DNA of 64,000 nt from the NCBI RefSeq assembly GCF_965215655.1, contig NZ_OZ244111.1, forward strand, positions 2,604,001 to 2,668,000. The letters are read 5' to 3'. A program made the translations under genes and the position numbers. Positions within the stretch are counted from its first letter, which is position 1. Each line of letters begins with the position of its first letter. The notes under the pieces are model-generated. The model saw only the letters and a program-made list of their open reading frames with translations, had not been told where the DNA came from and did not search any database. Source of the DNA: Nioella sp965215655 (lineage in GTDB: Bacteria; Pseudomonadota; Alphaproteobacteria; Rhodobacterales; Rhodobacteraceae). This document shows, piece by piece, positions 17,481 to 26,702 of this stretch.

Positions 17481-18629
17481 ATGACCCTGTTCGAACACCG
17501 TCTGCAATCGCTGCGTCACCGCATGACCGAAGCGGGGATGGACGTCGCGCTCATCACCGATGACGACAATGTCTACTACCTGACCGGCTATTACGACTAC
17601 CTTCATATGGAGTTCGGGCGACCCACGATCCTTGTGGTTCCGCGTGACGGCGACAGCCTTCTGATCACCCCCACGATCGACCTCAATGCTGCGCTGGCCT
17701 CGGCGCGGGTCGACCGGATCGCCGCGTGGAACGATGGCATGGGTCTCGAATGGCGCGCGGACCTACCGGGCGCGGTCAAGGGTGCGGGCAAGATCGGCAT
17801 CGAGCCCGATCACATGCCGCCCCCCGTGCGGGCCTATGTGGATGACCTCGCTGGCAGGGACCGGCTGACCACCGTCACCCCGATCCTTGCCGACATGCGC
17901 ATGATCAAATCGCCCGAGGAACTGCAACTGGCCCGCCACGCGGGCGAAGTGGCGGGCGCGATGATGGCGGCCGGCCGCGGCGCGATTGCCGATGGGGTGC
18001 CGGAATACGAGGTCGCCATCGCCACCTCGCAGGCGGGCACCCGCAAGGCCGCCGACCTGCTGTCGGCCCATTACGACGACACCGACATGTCGCCCAACAC
18101 GCATTTCCTGCAAATCATGGCCTCGGGCCGCGACATCATCAAAACCCATCACCGCGCCTCGACCCGGATCATGCGGCAGGGCGAGCCGGTGTTCCTGTGC
18201 TTCTGCGGCATGACCAATTTCCACCGCTTCAAACTGGGCTTCGACCGCACCTTCTGGATCGGGGATGCCCCCGACGATCAGGCAGCGGTCTACGAGGTCG
18301 CGGTGGCCAGCCAGAAGGCGGCGCTCGAGGCGCTCCGCCCCGGTGTGACCGCCGAGAGCGTCCACGCCGCCTATGCCGAGGTGATTCAGGGCGCGGGCTT
18401 CGAATACCCGTTCCGCTGCGGGCGGGCGACGGGCTTCAGCTTCCTCGAGAAACCGCAGCTTGTCACCGGCGACACCACGATCATCCAGCCCGGCATGGTG
18501 CTGGCGGTTGATGGCTCGGTTTCGGTCGACACCTTCCGCGCGCAGGTGGGCGACAGCTTCATCATCACGGACGACGGGTGGGAGCCGCTGACCCACCATC
18601 CCAAGGCACTGGCAGAGGTGGTGCTCTAG
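17481..18629 (+). CDS. M24 (creatinase/Xaa-Pro peptidase) family protein lacking metal ligands
   Basis: A 382-aa protein with the creatinase N-terminal domain (VALITDDDNVYYLTGYYDYLH) and the pita-bread M24 domain. The usual five metal ligands are mostly replaced: the first Asp is Cys in LCFCGM, the second survives in LGFDRTF, the His of the GHG motif is absent in CGRATGF, and the two Glu are Asp (LAVDGS) and Gly (AQVGDS). This matches metal-free C-N hydrolases such as creatinase and ectoine hydrolase better than peptidases. A paralogue with the same replacements is at 38065-39225. Probably co-transcribed with the acyl-CoA ligase. Confidence 0.8.
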   Translation: MTLFEHRLQSLRHRMTEAGMDVALITDDDNVYYLTGYYDYLHMEFGRPTILVVPRDGDSLLITPTIDLNAALASARVDRIAAWNDGMGLEWRADLPGAVKGAGKIGIEPDHMPPPVRAYVDDLAGRDRLTTVTPILADMRMIKSPEELQLARHAGEVAGAMMAAGRGAIADGVPEYEVAIATSQAGTRKAADLLSAHYDDTDMSPNTHFLQIMASGRDIIKTHHRASTRIMRQGEPVFLCFCGMTNFHRFKLGFDRTFWIGDAPDDQAAVYEVAVASQKAALEALRPGVTAESVHAAYAEVIQGAGFEYPFRCGRATGFSFLEKPQLVTGDTTIIQPGMVLAVDGSVSVDTFRAQVGDSFIITDDGWEPLTHHPKALAEVVL

Positions 18630-18760
18630 GGGGCAAACACACCATCCCGCCAGGGACCCTGCAAGCGAACAGCCTTTGGGCCGCCCAGTCCCCCCGCCAG
18701 ATAACCGATGACAGATCCGGCATGACCTGGCCGGTCTCCGGTCTCTCCTACGCGGGCTCG

Positions 18761-19699
18761 TCAGGCCACCTTCGTGGGGCAAAGCCGCGCCCTGATACAG
18801 GCAGGCACTTGCCGCGCGCTCATGGCACGGGGAAGGGGCAGTTCCTCCATCTCGGGCACGTCGCCATAAAGCGCCTCGAACTCGGCCCAGTTGTCGAAGG
18901 CCCTGCGGGATGCATTGTCGATGAAGGTCTCCGTCGCCGCGCCGTTGGCGAGGATGATCTCATGCGCCTCGGTCTCGATGTGGTAGACGGTATAGCTCTC
19001 GCCCATCTCCGCCAGTGGCAGCCGCGTGATCGTCTCGCCGTTCACCAGAGCGCCAGCGTGGCAGATCACGCCATCGACGATCATGCCATGATCGGCGGTC
19101 ACCGTCAGGTCGCTATGCGGCAGCCCCTCGCCCAGTGCCCCGGCCCGGATGCGCACCGGGGTCAGACGCTCGGCCGCGCCGAAGCGGGTCTTGACGCTCT
19201 GCCGACCCACCCATTTCACAGCGACGGCGCGCCCCTCGGCCGTCAGCACTGGGTCGCCGATCTGCAAACCTTCCACGACCCGCTCGCCGGACGGGGTGGT
19301 AATCTGCGTGCCAGCGGCAAAACACAGATAGGCTGAGGCCTGCGACTGGTAGACATTCGAGGTGCCTGACGAAGGGATGATTGTCTGTGTAGTACCGTCC
19401 TGAGGGAGCGGGACAAGATAGCTGATCCCATCTGAAAATACGCCGTATTCGACCCCGAGGTCGGTTATCGTGTAGCCCGTGAAGAAGTAGGGCGGGTTCA
19501 CAAAGTAATCCGCGCTCACGTTCAAATAGCCGTCGTTACCAGCATCCCCGATGTTGAAATTCATATCGGAGTTCGCTCCGCCAGTCCCGTAAACTTCCGT
19601 GCCTGTCCAGGTCAGCGAGCTTCCACCATCCCCCTCGCTACCGTTTATGAAGCCCACGCCAGTGAGCCCGATATATCCTTCAGTTGCCATTTCTGACAT
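18761..19699 (-). CDS. Hint-domain protein with Gly/Asn-rich N-terminus
   Basis: A 312-aa protein starting MSEMATEGYIG, with GGGGGA upstream of the ATG at 19699. Residues ~1-130 are rich in Gly, Asn, Asp and aromatic residues (for example GTGGANSDMNFNIGDAGNDG), as in secreted calcium-binding proteins. A Hint domain follows: CFAAGTQITTPSGERVVEGLQIGD with its Cys nucleophile, then TVTADHGMIVDG and CHAGALVNG. Such Hint proteins are frequent in roseobacters and may be self-processing secreted factors. There is no signal peptide, so any export would be by a type I-like route (inference). Confidence 0.8.
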   Translation of the reverse strand: MSEMATEGYIGLTGVGFINGSEGDGGSSLTWTGTEVYGTGGANSDMNFNIGDAGNDGYLNVSADYFVNPPYFFTGYTITDLGVEYGVFSDGISYLVPLPQDGTTQTIIPSSGTSNVYQSQASAYLCFAAGTQITTPSGERVVEGLQIGDPVLTAEGRAVAVKWVGRQSVKTRFGAAERLTPVRIRAGALGEGLPHSDLTVTADHGMIVDGVICHAGALVNGETITRLPLAEMGESYTVYHIETEAHEIILANGAATETFIDNASRRAFDNWAEFEALYGDVPEMEELPLPRAMSARQVPACIRARLCPTKVA

Positions 19700-20254
19700 T
19701 ATGCAATCCCCCAAGTAAAACTGCTGCCCCGCCACGGTTCAGGTTCACGGCAGTTCAATCCGCGCCAGGCAGGCCAACCCCAAGGCAGAGCGTGCCCGAA
19801 AACGGGTTCTCGGGCAAGCTTGGGGCACATTGCCCTGCACTCCGGGGGATGCGCCTCTCGTCAGCGGCACTACACGACCGCTTTCACAGCGCCTTGGCGC
19901 GCAAGCATCTCGTCCCGCCTCCCAGTCATGACCAGCACGGTGAAAGCCACACGTATCCACGTGTCCCGAGGCTGCGCATCGGGCCAGAACGGTGTGACCT
20001 CCAGCTCGTCCGCACTTTGCGAAAAGACCGATGATCCGCAGCGCGGTTAGAAGGCGCGGCCATCATACTGGCCGGTCTCGCCGGTGATCTTGACCGCCGC
20101 CACCCGGAAGATGGCCGAGGCGTGTAAGAGCGCCCCGGGGAACTTGCGACGGTCGAGGCAATGGCGAGCCCCCGCCGTCACCCGCTGCTATGGCTCTTCA
20201 TCGCCGTTCTCCCTGCCGATCCGTGCAACCTGTCGAATTTCGGTCATTCCGTAT
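19700..20254. other. Gene-free stretch upstream of the 11-bp tandem repeat
   Basis: About 555 bp. It holds the promoter of the Hint gene near 19700-19800 and an apparently non-coding remainder. Short frames here lack ribosome sites and recognisable content. No RNA gene was recognised. Confidence 0.4.
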
Positions 20255-20298
20255 GTACGGGGGGTGCACAGGGGGTGTACAGGGGGTGTACGGGGGGC
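20255..20298 (+). repeat. Four tandem copies of an 11-bp G-rich repeat
   Basis: The consensus GTACAGGGGGT occurs four times head to tail: 20255-20265, 20266-20276, 20277-20287 and 20288-20298, each differing from the consensus by 0-2 bases. The unit length is close to one turn of B-DNA, and the array ends 76 bp before the start codon at 20375, so it is placed like an upstream activator or repressor array. Confidence 0.8.
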
Positions 20299-20374
20299 AC
20301 CGGGCTGCACAGAACCGTTGTTCCGAGCGGGTATTTCCGGTATTCTGTCAGAAAAACAAGGTGATAGATCGGGC

Positions 20375-21391
20375 ATGACGGCGCTTACGGAATATCAGCG
20401 TCTGGAGAGCACGGGGCTCTGGCGAGAGACCCCCGACAGCCAGCGCCGCGAGGTTGTGATCTCGCTCGGCGATGCGACGCTGATGATTTCCACGATGGCC
20501 GAAACGGCGCTGTCCCATTGGTCTCTGCCTGCCGTCAAGCGATTGAATTCCGGGAAGATTCCGGCGCTCTATGCCCCCGATGGCGAGGCTGACGAACTGC
20601 TGGAAATCTCCGACCCCGACATGATCGACGCCATCGAACGGGTGCGCAACGCCATCGAGAAACGCCGCCCCCATCCCGGCCGCCTGCGCCTCTGGCTCGG
20701 CGCATTACTCAGCCTCATCACCCTTCTCATCTGCATCATCTGGCTCCCCGGCGCCCTGACCCGCCAGACCGCGGAAATGCTGCCTGCGGCAAGCCGGACG
20801 GATATCGGGCAAAGCATTCTCGCCGAGATGGCCGATCTCTCGGGCCGCCCCTGCGCCGGCCCCGGCGGGGTATCGTCGATGCGGGACCTGAGCAGGGCCG
20901 TCTTCGGCCCGCAGGCACCACAGGTCATCGTGTTGCCGTCCACTGCCCAGACCACCGCCAGCCTGCCCGGCAACATCATCGTGGTGAACCGGGCTCTGGT
21001 CGAGGACTACGAAGGGCCGGAAGTGCTGGCGGGCTTTCTGCTGATCGAAGACCTCCGCCGCCGCTTGCGCGACCCGATGCTGCACCTGCTGGAGCAATCG
21101 GGGCTGATGGCCACGGGCCGCTTGCTGACAACCGGAGAGATTGACGACAGCCACCTGCGCGCCCACGCGGCCCGGCTGCTGACAACACCGCCCGTCAGTG
21201 TGGATCTCCCGCTTGTCCTCGCCCGGTTCGAGCGGGCAGGTGTGTCGACCGAACCATACGCCTATGCGATTGATCTGACGGGGGAATCCGTTCTCGATCT
21301 GATCGAGGGCGATCCGATGCGCGGCCGCTTGCGTGCGCCGCTGATGACGGATCAGAACTGGATTGCCCTGCAGGAAATCTGCGGGGGCTGA
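20375..21391 (+). CDS. Single-pass membrane protein with degenerate M48-like peptidase domain
   Basis: A 338-aa protein with an N-terminal soluble region (~100 residues), one membrane helix (~105-127, LWLGALLSLITLLICIIWLPG) and a C-terminal domain. In the latter, QTTASLPGNIIVVNRALVEDYEGPEVLAGFLLIEDLRR aligns in style with M48 metallopeptidases, where a catalytic HExxH would occupy the position of LLIED. That motif is absent, so catalysis is unlikely. The start was placed at MTALTEYQRL; the frame open to 20084 is not protein-like upstream. Convergent with the SPOR gene. Confidence 0.65.
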   Translation: MTALTEYQRLESTGLWRETPDSQRREVVISLGDATLMISTMAETALSHWSLPAVKRLNSGKIPALYAPDGEADELLEISDPDMIDAIERVRNAIEKRRPHPGRLRLWLGALLSLITLLICIIWLPGALTRQTAEMLPAASRTDIGQSILAEMADLSGRPCAGPGGVSSMRDLSRAVFGPQAPQVIVLPSTAQTTASLPGNIIVVNRALVEDYEGPEVLAGFLLIEDLRRRLRDPMLHLLEQSGLMATGRLLTTGEIDDSHLRAHAARLLTTPPVSVDLPLVLARFERAGVSTEPYAYAIDLTGESVLDLIEGDPMRGRLRAPLMTDQNWIALQEICGG

Positions 21392-21402
21392 CGCCGCCAC
21401 CC

Positions 21403-22503
21403 CTAGCGAGTGACCGCCCCGCCATAGCCTAACCCGCGTGCAGCGGACAGGGTCTGCCCAAGCATCGCGGCGTCATCGAACGGCCCGGCCAGAACCACGA
21501 ATGTGCTGAAATCGCCGCTGTCCTGTGCGACGCCCCCCAGCATCGTGGCCATGCCCTGCTGCTGCAAGCGCAGTCGTGCGGCATCGGCGGTGGCGCGGTC
21601 GGAATAGCGGGCGATCTCCACATAGCGGTGACCGGCGGGCACCGTGATGGCCGGAGCCTCTGCCGTGCTGTCCTCCGCCGCGATGTTCGGGGTGGAGGAG
21701 GCGCGGGTCACCAGCGGCTCGGAGGCCGGAGCCGCCGCTGCACGGCTCACGGCGACGCCATCGGCGGCGGGGTCCACGGCCACACGGGGCACGGTCTCGG
21801 TCCAGAGCGCGGCCATGGCGGCATCACCCTCCGCCGTTGCATTGGGCAGGCCGCGCGCGGCGTTCAGGCGTCCATCGGTCCAGGCCTGGCGGTAGCCTTC
21901 GGGAATGACAACAGGCGCCAACTCAACCCGACGCGCGGGCGAGGCCGCCCCGGCGGCTCGCAAGACCGGCTGGCCATCGGCGGGGTGGATGGCCTGAGGC
22001 CCACAGCGCACGCCGGAGCCCTGCATATACTGCGCCGCACCGGCGGGAAGGCCCTGACAACTGACCGCGCGCACGGGCTGCGGCTCAGGCGTGGGACGCG
22101 CGGCGGGGGCCGGAGCCGCGACCGCAACCGGTGCAGGGGACGCCGGGCGCGGCTGTGCAGCGGGGGCCGACGGCGCGGCGGGGGCCACGACGATCTCGAC
22201 CGGGGGCTCTTCTGCCGGTGGCTCCGGAACGGCGGCAACAGCCACCGGGGCAGAGCCACCCGACGACGGTTCATAGCCGCAGAGCGGTTGCCGGTCACGG
22301 GTCACGCGCGGCACCCAGGTTTCCTGACCGCCATAGCCTGCGCGGATGAACACGCAGCCGCGGCTGTCGACATATTGGTCAGAGGAATAGCCCGCGGGCG
22401 GCGTTTCCGCTGGCCCACCAAGCTGCGCAATGCTTTGCGCGGATACAGGAACGGCGACAATCGCCGCCACGGCCAATCCAGAAACGGCCCGCAACAGATA
22501 CAT
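21403..22503 (-). CDS. Secreted SPOR-domain protein
   Basis: A 366-aa protein with a signal peptide (MYLLRAVSGLAVAAIVAVPVSAQS, cut after AQS), then a Cys-containing segment (SRGCVFIRAGYGGQETWVPRVTRDRQPLCGYEP). A long Pro/Ala-rich linker (~100-150) leads to a C-terminal SPOR domain (~290-366, YVEIARYSDRATADAARLRLQQQGMATML). SPOR domains bind denuded septal peptidoglycan, so it is probably a periplasmic cell-envelope or division-associated protein. GGGGGTT lies upstream of the ATG at 22503; the frame to 22605 is only an upstream extension. Confidence 0.85.
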   Translation of the reverse strand: MYLLRAVSGLAVAAIVAVPVSAQSIAQLGGPAETPPAGYSSDQYVDSRGCVFIRAGYGGQETWVPRVTRDRQPLCGYEPSSGGSAPVAVAAVPEPPAEEPPVEIVVAPAAPSAPAAQPRPASPAPVAVAAPAPAARPTPEPQPVRAVSCQGLPAGAAQYMQGSGVRCGPQAIHPADGQPVLRAAGAASPARRVELAPVVIPEGYRQAWTDGRLNAARGLPNATAEGDAAMAALWTETVPRVAVDPAADGVAVSRAAAAPASEPLVTRASSTPNIAAEDSTAEAPAITVPAGHRYVEIARYSDRATADAARLRLQQQGMATMLGGVAQDSGDFSTFVVLAGPFDDAAMLGQTLSAARGLGYGGAVTR

Positions 22504-22573
22504 ACCAGACAACCCCCATTGCTGTACTGGAAACAGTGGCAGAGGATTGTCCGCAGGTAAAGGGGGCGGCGGC

Positions 22574-23203
22574 CTATTTTGTGCCGAACATGCGGTCACC
22601 CGCATCCCCTAGGCCCGGAACGATATAAGCCTTTTCATTCAAATGGCTATCGAGCGCAGCGGTGACGATGGGAACATCCGGGTGCGCCTCTTGCATGCGG
22701 GCGACACCCTCGGGCGCGGCGAGCAGACTGAGGAAACGGATATTCGTGGCCCCGGCCTGTTTCAGCAGGTCAATGGCCGCGACCGAGCTGTTGCCCGTGG
22801 CCAGCATCGGATCAACAGCAATCACCATCCGCTCACCCAGTTCATCAGGCACCTTGAAGTAGTACTGTACCGGCTTCAGGGTCACTTCATCGCGGTAAAG
22901 GCCGACGAAACCAACGCGGGCTGAGGGGATCAGTTCCAGCATCCCGTCCAGCAGGCCGTTCCCGGCGCGCAGGATCGAAATGAGCGCCAGCTTGCGGCCC
23001 GCCAAAACCGGCGCGTCCATCTCCTGCAACGGCGTTTCGATGCGCTTGGTGGTCATCGGCAATTCGCGGGTGACTTCATAGGCCAGGAACTGGCTGATCT
23101 CGCGCAGAAGCTGGCGAAAGACGGCGGTGGAGGTGTCCTTTTCCCGCATCAGAGTCAGCTTGTGCTGCACCAGCGGGTGATCGACGACGGTTAAGTGCTT
23201 CAT
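22574..23203 (-). CDS. upp: Uracil phosphoribosyltransferase
   Basis: A 209-aa enzyme making UMP from uracil and PRPP in pyrimidine salvage. It shows the family opening (LTVVDHPLVQHKLTLMREKDTSTAVFRQL), the PRPP-binding loop AVDPMLATGNSSVAAIDLL, and a C-terminal uracil-binding segment (YIVPGLGDAGDRMFGTK). Full length. It is the last gene of the five-gene leftward salvage operon, and its ATG overlaps the add stop. Confidence 0.97.
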   Translation of the reverse strand: MKHLTVVDHPLVQHKLTLMREKDTSTAVFRQLLREISQFLAYEVTRELPMTTKRIETPLQEMDAPVLAGRKLALISILRAGNGLLDGMLELIPSARVGFVGLYRDEVTLKPVQYYFKVPDELGERMVIAVDPMLATGNSSVAAIDLLKQAGATNIRFLSLLAAPEGVARMQEAHPDVPIVTAALDSHLNEKAYIVPGLGDAGDRMFGTK

Positions 23204-24186
23204 CAGGTCCCTTTCTTCAGTTTCTTGGCCACGAGCGCCCGCGTGTCTTCATCGCAGAAGGCGGCGGCGAGTGCATTGGCGTTGATCTCGTCAAAGATTT
23301 CCTCGTCCCAGCCAAACGTGTCGGCAAGGTGATCATATTCACGGGTCATCGTGGTGTGGAAGAAGGGCGGATCGTCGGTTGAGACGGTCACCTTCACCCC
23401 CCTTTCGCGCAGGGTTTCAATGGGATGGTCGTGCCATGTGGGGAACACGCCCAGAAAGACATTGGACCCCGGACAGCATTCCAGCGTGATACCGGCCTCC
23501 GCGATCTCGTCAACGAGCGCAAGGTCGGTGATGGCCTGAACACCGTGGCCGATGCGTTCCACATTCAGATCGCGGATCGCGTCGCGCACGCTCTCCGCCC
23601 CACCCCATTCGCCCGCATGGGCGGTGAGCCGCAGCCCCGCCTCACGCGCGCAATCGAAGGCCCAGAGGTAATCCTTGGGCTTGCCAATGAGCTCATCGCC
23701 CGCGATGCCGAAGCCGGTGATGAAATCGCCCTTGGTCTCGGCAGCGCAGATGGCAATGGGCTTGGCCTTTTCAGGCCCAAAATGGCGGATGCAGGTGATG
23801 ATGCCGCGCAGGGTGATGCCAAGCTCGGCCTCGGCCTTGGCGGCGGTTTCCTCCATCGCGTGCAGATATTCGCGCCACGCGCCCACGTCTCCGCCGCCGC
23901 AGAAATCGGGGGACACGAAGGTTTCGCTATAGACCACCCCGTTTTCGGCGCTTTCCTCCAGCACCGCGCGGGTCAGGCGGGCGTAATCCTCGGGCGTGGT
24001 CAGCACGCTGGTTGCGGCTTCGTAGACTTTCAGGAAGTGCCAGAAATCCTTGTAGGAGTAGCTGCCGTCCTCGCGAAAGATGCGCGAGAGATCGACGGAT
24101 TTTTCCTTGGCGATGCCACGGATGAACGCGGGCGGCGCGCCGCCTTCGAGATGCAGGTGAAGCTCGATCTTGGGAATGCTTTTCAT
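23203..24186 (-). CDS. add: Adenosine deaminase
   Basis: A 327-aa zinc hydrolase converting (deoxy)adenosine to (deoxy)inosine. Metal and catalytic motifs are clear: IELHLHLEGG near the N-terminus, TAHAGEWGG, the conserved RIGHG, and VSTDDPPFF. The start MKSIPKIELHLHLEG at 24186 overlaps the deoB stop (ATGA), and the longer frame to 24264 is rejected. It is the fourth gene of the cdd-deoA-deoB-add-upp operon. Confidence 0.96.
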   Translation of the reverse strand: MKSIPKIELHLHLEGGAPPAFIRGIAKEKSVDLSRIFREDGSYSYKDFWHFLKVYEAATSVLTTPEDYARLTRAVLEESAENGVVYSETFVSPDFCGGGDVGAWREYLHAMEETAAKAEAELGITLRGIITCIRHFGPEKAKPIAICAAETKGDFITGFGIAGDELIGKPKDYLWAFDCAREAGLRLTAHAGEWGGAESVRDAIRDLNVERIGHGVQAITDLALVDEIAEAGITLECCPGSNVFLGVFPTWHDHPIETLRERGVKVTVSTDDPPFFHTTMTREYDHLADTFGWDEEIFDEINANALAAAFCDEDTRALVAKKLKKGT

Positions 24187-25391
24187 AGGAAACTCTTGCC
24201 CGGCCCTTGTGATGGCACCCCCAGATGCGCCGCAATGGACGCCGCGACATCGGTAAAGGCGCACAACCCTATCTGCCCGGTTTGCGGCCCCTTGCCAAGC
24301 ACCGGCACCCGTTCGCGCGTGTGGTCGGTGCCGATCCAGGTGGGGTCGTTGCCGTGATCGGCGGTGAAGATGATCAGGTCATCGGGGCGCAGACGGGCCA
24401 GGATCGGGCCGATTTCGGCATCGAACCATTCCAGATGCCGCGCATAGCCCGACACGTCGCGGCGGTGGCCGTAGACACTGTCGAACTCCACGAAATTGGC
24501 GAAGGTCAGGCTGCCCTCCTCAGCACTGTCCACAAGGTCCGAGAGGTGCCTCATCAGCTTGGCATCGGCCCCTTTAACCACATCGTCGATCCCGCGCATG
24601 GAAAAGATATCGCCGATCTTGCCCACGGCATGCACCTTGCCGCCCGCGCCCTGCACCCAATCGCACAGCGTCGGCGCAGGCGGCATGATTGCATAGTCAT
24701 GGCGGTTGGAGGTGCGGGTGTATTGACCCGGCTCACCCACGAAGGGCCGCGCGATCACCCGGCCCACTTTCATCGCATGCAGCGTCGGGGCCAGTTTCTC
24801 ACAGAGGTCGTAAAGCCGGTCGAGGCCGAAGCTCTCCTCATGCGCGGCGATCTGGAAAACGCTGTCGGCAGAGGTGTAGCAGATTGGCCAGCCTGTTTGC
24901 TGGTGGCGTTCGCCTTCGACGTCGATGATCAGCGTGCCAGAGGCGTGGCGGTTGCCGAGGATGCCGTCGGTCCCTGCGATACGCGTGACCTCTTCGATCA
25001 GGTCGGGCGGAAAACTGTTCTCGGTGTCGCTGAAATAGGTCCAGTCCCAGGGCACCGGCAAGCCCGCCAGTTCCCAGTGGCCGGAGGGCGTGTCTTTGCC
25101 CGGGCTGACCTCTGTCGCAGCACCCCAAAGCCCTTGAGGATCAGCCATCAGCCCCGGCGCGTCATCACCTGATGCCAGCCCGACCGCATGCCCAAGCCCA
25201 TGCGCCGCGAGGTTGGGCATGGCAAGCGGTCCGCTGCGCCCCTCCTCTGCCTTGCCCGCCGCGCAGGCCGCCGCGATATGGCTGAGCGTATTGGCCCCGG
25301 TATCGGGATGCCCGTCATTGTAGAACCTGTCCGCATCGGGTGCACCGCCACAGCCAACGGAATCCATCACCACCAGAAACGCGCGGGGCAT
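24183..25391 (-). CDS. deoB: Phosphopentomutase
   Basis: A 402-aa metalloenzyme of the alkaline-phosphatase superfamily interconverting ribose (deoxyribose) 1- and 5-phosphate. Metal-site motifs are VMDSVGCGGAPDA at the N-terminus and FTADHGNDPTWIGTDHTRERVPVL near the C-terminus. The cap domain (SPGKDTPSGHWELAG) is intact. Length is standard. It abuts deoA (stop codon ends immediately before the ATG) and overlaps add by 4 bp, consistent with a tightly coupled operon that feeds nucleoside pentoses into central metabolism. Confidence 0.97.
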   Translation of the reverse strand: MPRAFLVVMDSVGCGGAPDADRFYNDGHPDTGANTLSHIAAACAAGKAEEGRSGPLAMPNLAAHGLGHAVGLASGDDAPGLMADPQGLWGAATEVSPGKDTPSGHWELAGLPVPWDWTYFSDTENSFPPDLIEEVTRIAGTDGILGNRHASGTLIIDVEGERHQQTGWPICYTSADSVFQIAAHEESFGLDRLYDLCEKLAPTLHAMKVGRVIARPFVGEPGQYTRTSNRHDYAIMPPAPTLCDWVQGAGGKVHAVGKIGDIFSMRGIDDVVKGADAKLMRHLSDLVDSAEEGSLTFANFVEFDSVYGHRRDVSGYARHLEWFDAEIGPILARLRPDDLIIFTADHGNDPTWIGTDHTRERVPVLGKGPQTGQIGLCAFTDVAASIAAHLGVPSQGPGKSFL

Positions 25392-26699
25392 CTAGGCAAT
25401 CCTTTCCTGAACAAGGGCGGGGGGCGTGACGGGACCATCCGCCAGACGGTAGGCCCGATGCAGTGCTTCGGCGGCGGCGCGGGCGTCGTCCTCACTGCGG
25501 GCATGGATGCGGGCCAGTGGGCGGGCGCTGTCCACACGTTCGCCGATCCCGGCCAGATCGGTCAGGCCAACCGCCGGGTCCACCTTGTCGGTCTGGACCA
25601 GCCGTCCGCCACCCAGATGCACCACCGCCTCGCCCACGGCGCGGGTGTCGATGGCGGCGACATTGCCGGGGTCTTTTGGCGTGATCTCGACCATGACCGG
25701 GGCCGCGGGCAGCCGGTCGCGCCAGCGGGATACGAAATCAGCGGGTCCGCCAAGTGCCGCAACCATGCGGCCGAATTTCTCTGCCGCCGCGCCCGAGTTG
25801 ATTGCATCGTTGATCTTTGCTTCCCCCTCCGCCGCATCTGTTGCCAACCCGCAAAGCGCCAGCAACTCGCCGCCAAGCGAAAGGGTCACCTGCCGCATCC
25901 GGGGCGATCCGCCCGAGCCGGTCAGGATCTCCATCGCCTCCATCACCTCCACCGCATTGCCCGCCGTGGTGGCCAAGGGCTGGCTCATATCCGTCAGCAG
26001 GGCCGCGCATTGGCAGCCTGCCCCCTGCGCCGTGTCGACCAGCGACTCTGCCAGCGCCAGAGCATCGGCGGGGTCCACCATAAAGGCCCCTGAGCCGGTC
26101 TTGACATCGAGAACAAGCGCATCGAGCCCTTCGGAAAGCTTCTTCGACAGGATCGAGGCGGTGATCAGGTCGATGCTTTCCACCGTCGAGGTCACATCCC
26201 GCACCGCATAAAGCCTCTTGTCCGCCGGAGCGATTTCGCCCGAAGCACCGACGATGGCGCAGCCCACCTCTTGCACGACCCTTTGCAGTTCGTCATTGCC
26301 GATGATGGCGCGGTAGCCGGGGATCGCCTCCATCTTGTCGAGCGTGCCGCCGGTATGGCCAAGCCCGCGTCCTGACAGCATCGGCACATAGGCCCCGCAA
26401 GCGGCCAGCGCCGGGGCCAGCGGCAGCGACACGGTATCGCCAACGCCGCCGGTGGAATGCTTGTCCACGACAGGCCCGGCCACATCCCATTTCAGAACCT
26501 GCCCGGTGTCCCGCATGGCATGGGTCAGACTGACCCGCGCATCCCTGCCGATGGGGGTTTTGCAGATCGCCATGGCGAAGGCACCGGCCTGAGAGTCGCT
26601 GACAGTGCCATCCGCCAAGCCCTTGGCAAACCATTGGAAATGTTCAGGGGTTAGCGCGTCACCAACGCGCAATCGCGCCAGGATCTCTCGGGCGTCCAT
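25392..26699 (-). CDS. deoA: Thymidine phosphorylase
   Basis: A 435-aa enzyme cleaving thymidine or deoxyuridine with phosphate to base plus deoxyribose 1-phosphate. The signature VDKHSTGGVGDTVSLPLAPALAACGAYVPMLSGRGLGHTGGTLDKMEAIPG is nearly textbook for this family and includes the phosphate-binding KHSTGG. Full length. It sits 3 bp after cdd and directly abuts deoB. The product passes to DeoB; a deoC aldolase is not seen in this window. Confidence 0.97.
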   Translation of the reverse strand: MDAREILARLRVGDALTPEHFQWFAKGLADGTVSDSQAGAFAMAICKTPIGRDARVSLTHAMRDTGQVLKWDVAGPVVDKHSTGGVGDTVSLPLAPALAACGAYVPMLSGRGLGHTGGTLDKMEAIPGYRAIIGNDELQRVVQEVGCAIVGASGEIAPADKRLYAVRDVTSTVESIDLITASILSKKLSEGLDALVLDVKTGSGAFMVDPADALALAESLVDTAQGAGCQCAALLTDMSQPLATTAGNAVEVMEAMEILTGSGGSPRMRQVTLSLGGELLALCGLATDAAEGEAKINDAINSGAAAEKFGRMVAALGGPADFVSRWRDRLPAAPVMVEITPKDPGNVAAIDTRAVGEAVVHLGGGRLVQTDKVDPAVGLTDLAGIGERVDSARPLARIHARSEDDARAAAEALHRAYRLADGPVTPPALVQERIA

Positions 26700-26702
26700 G
26701 GA

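Noticed and set aside
17481..18629. DMSP lyase DddP
   Set aside because: DddP is M24-related but longer and keeps a metal site; this protein lacks most metal ligands.
22662..22862. Small frame opposite upp
   Set aside because: Shadow of the salvage gene.
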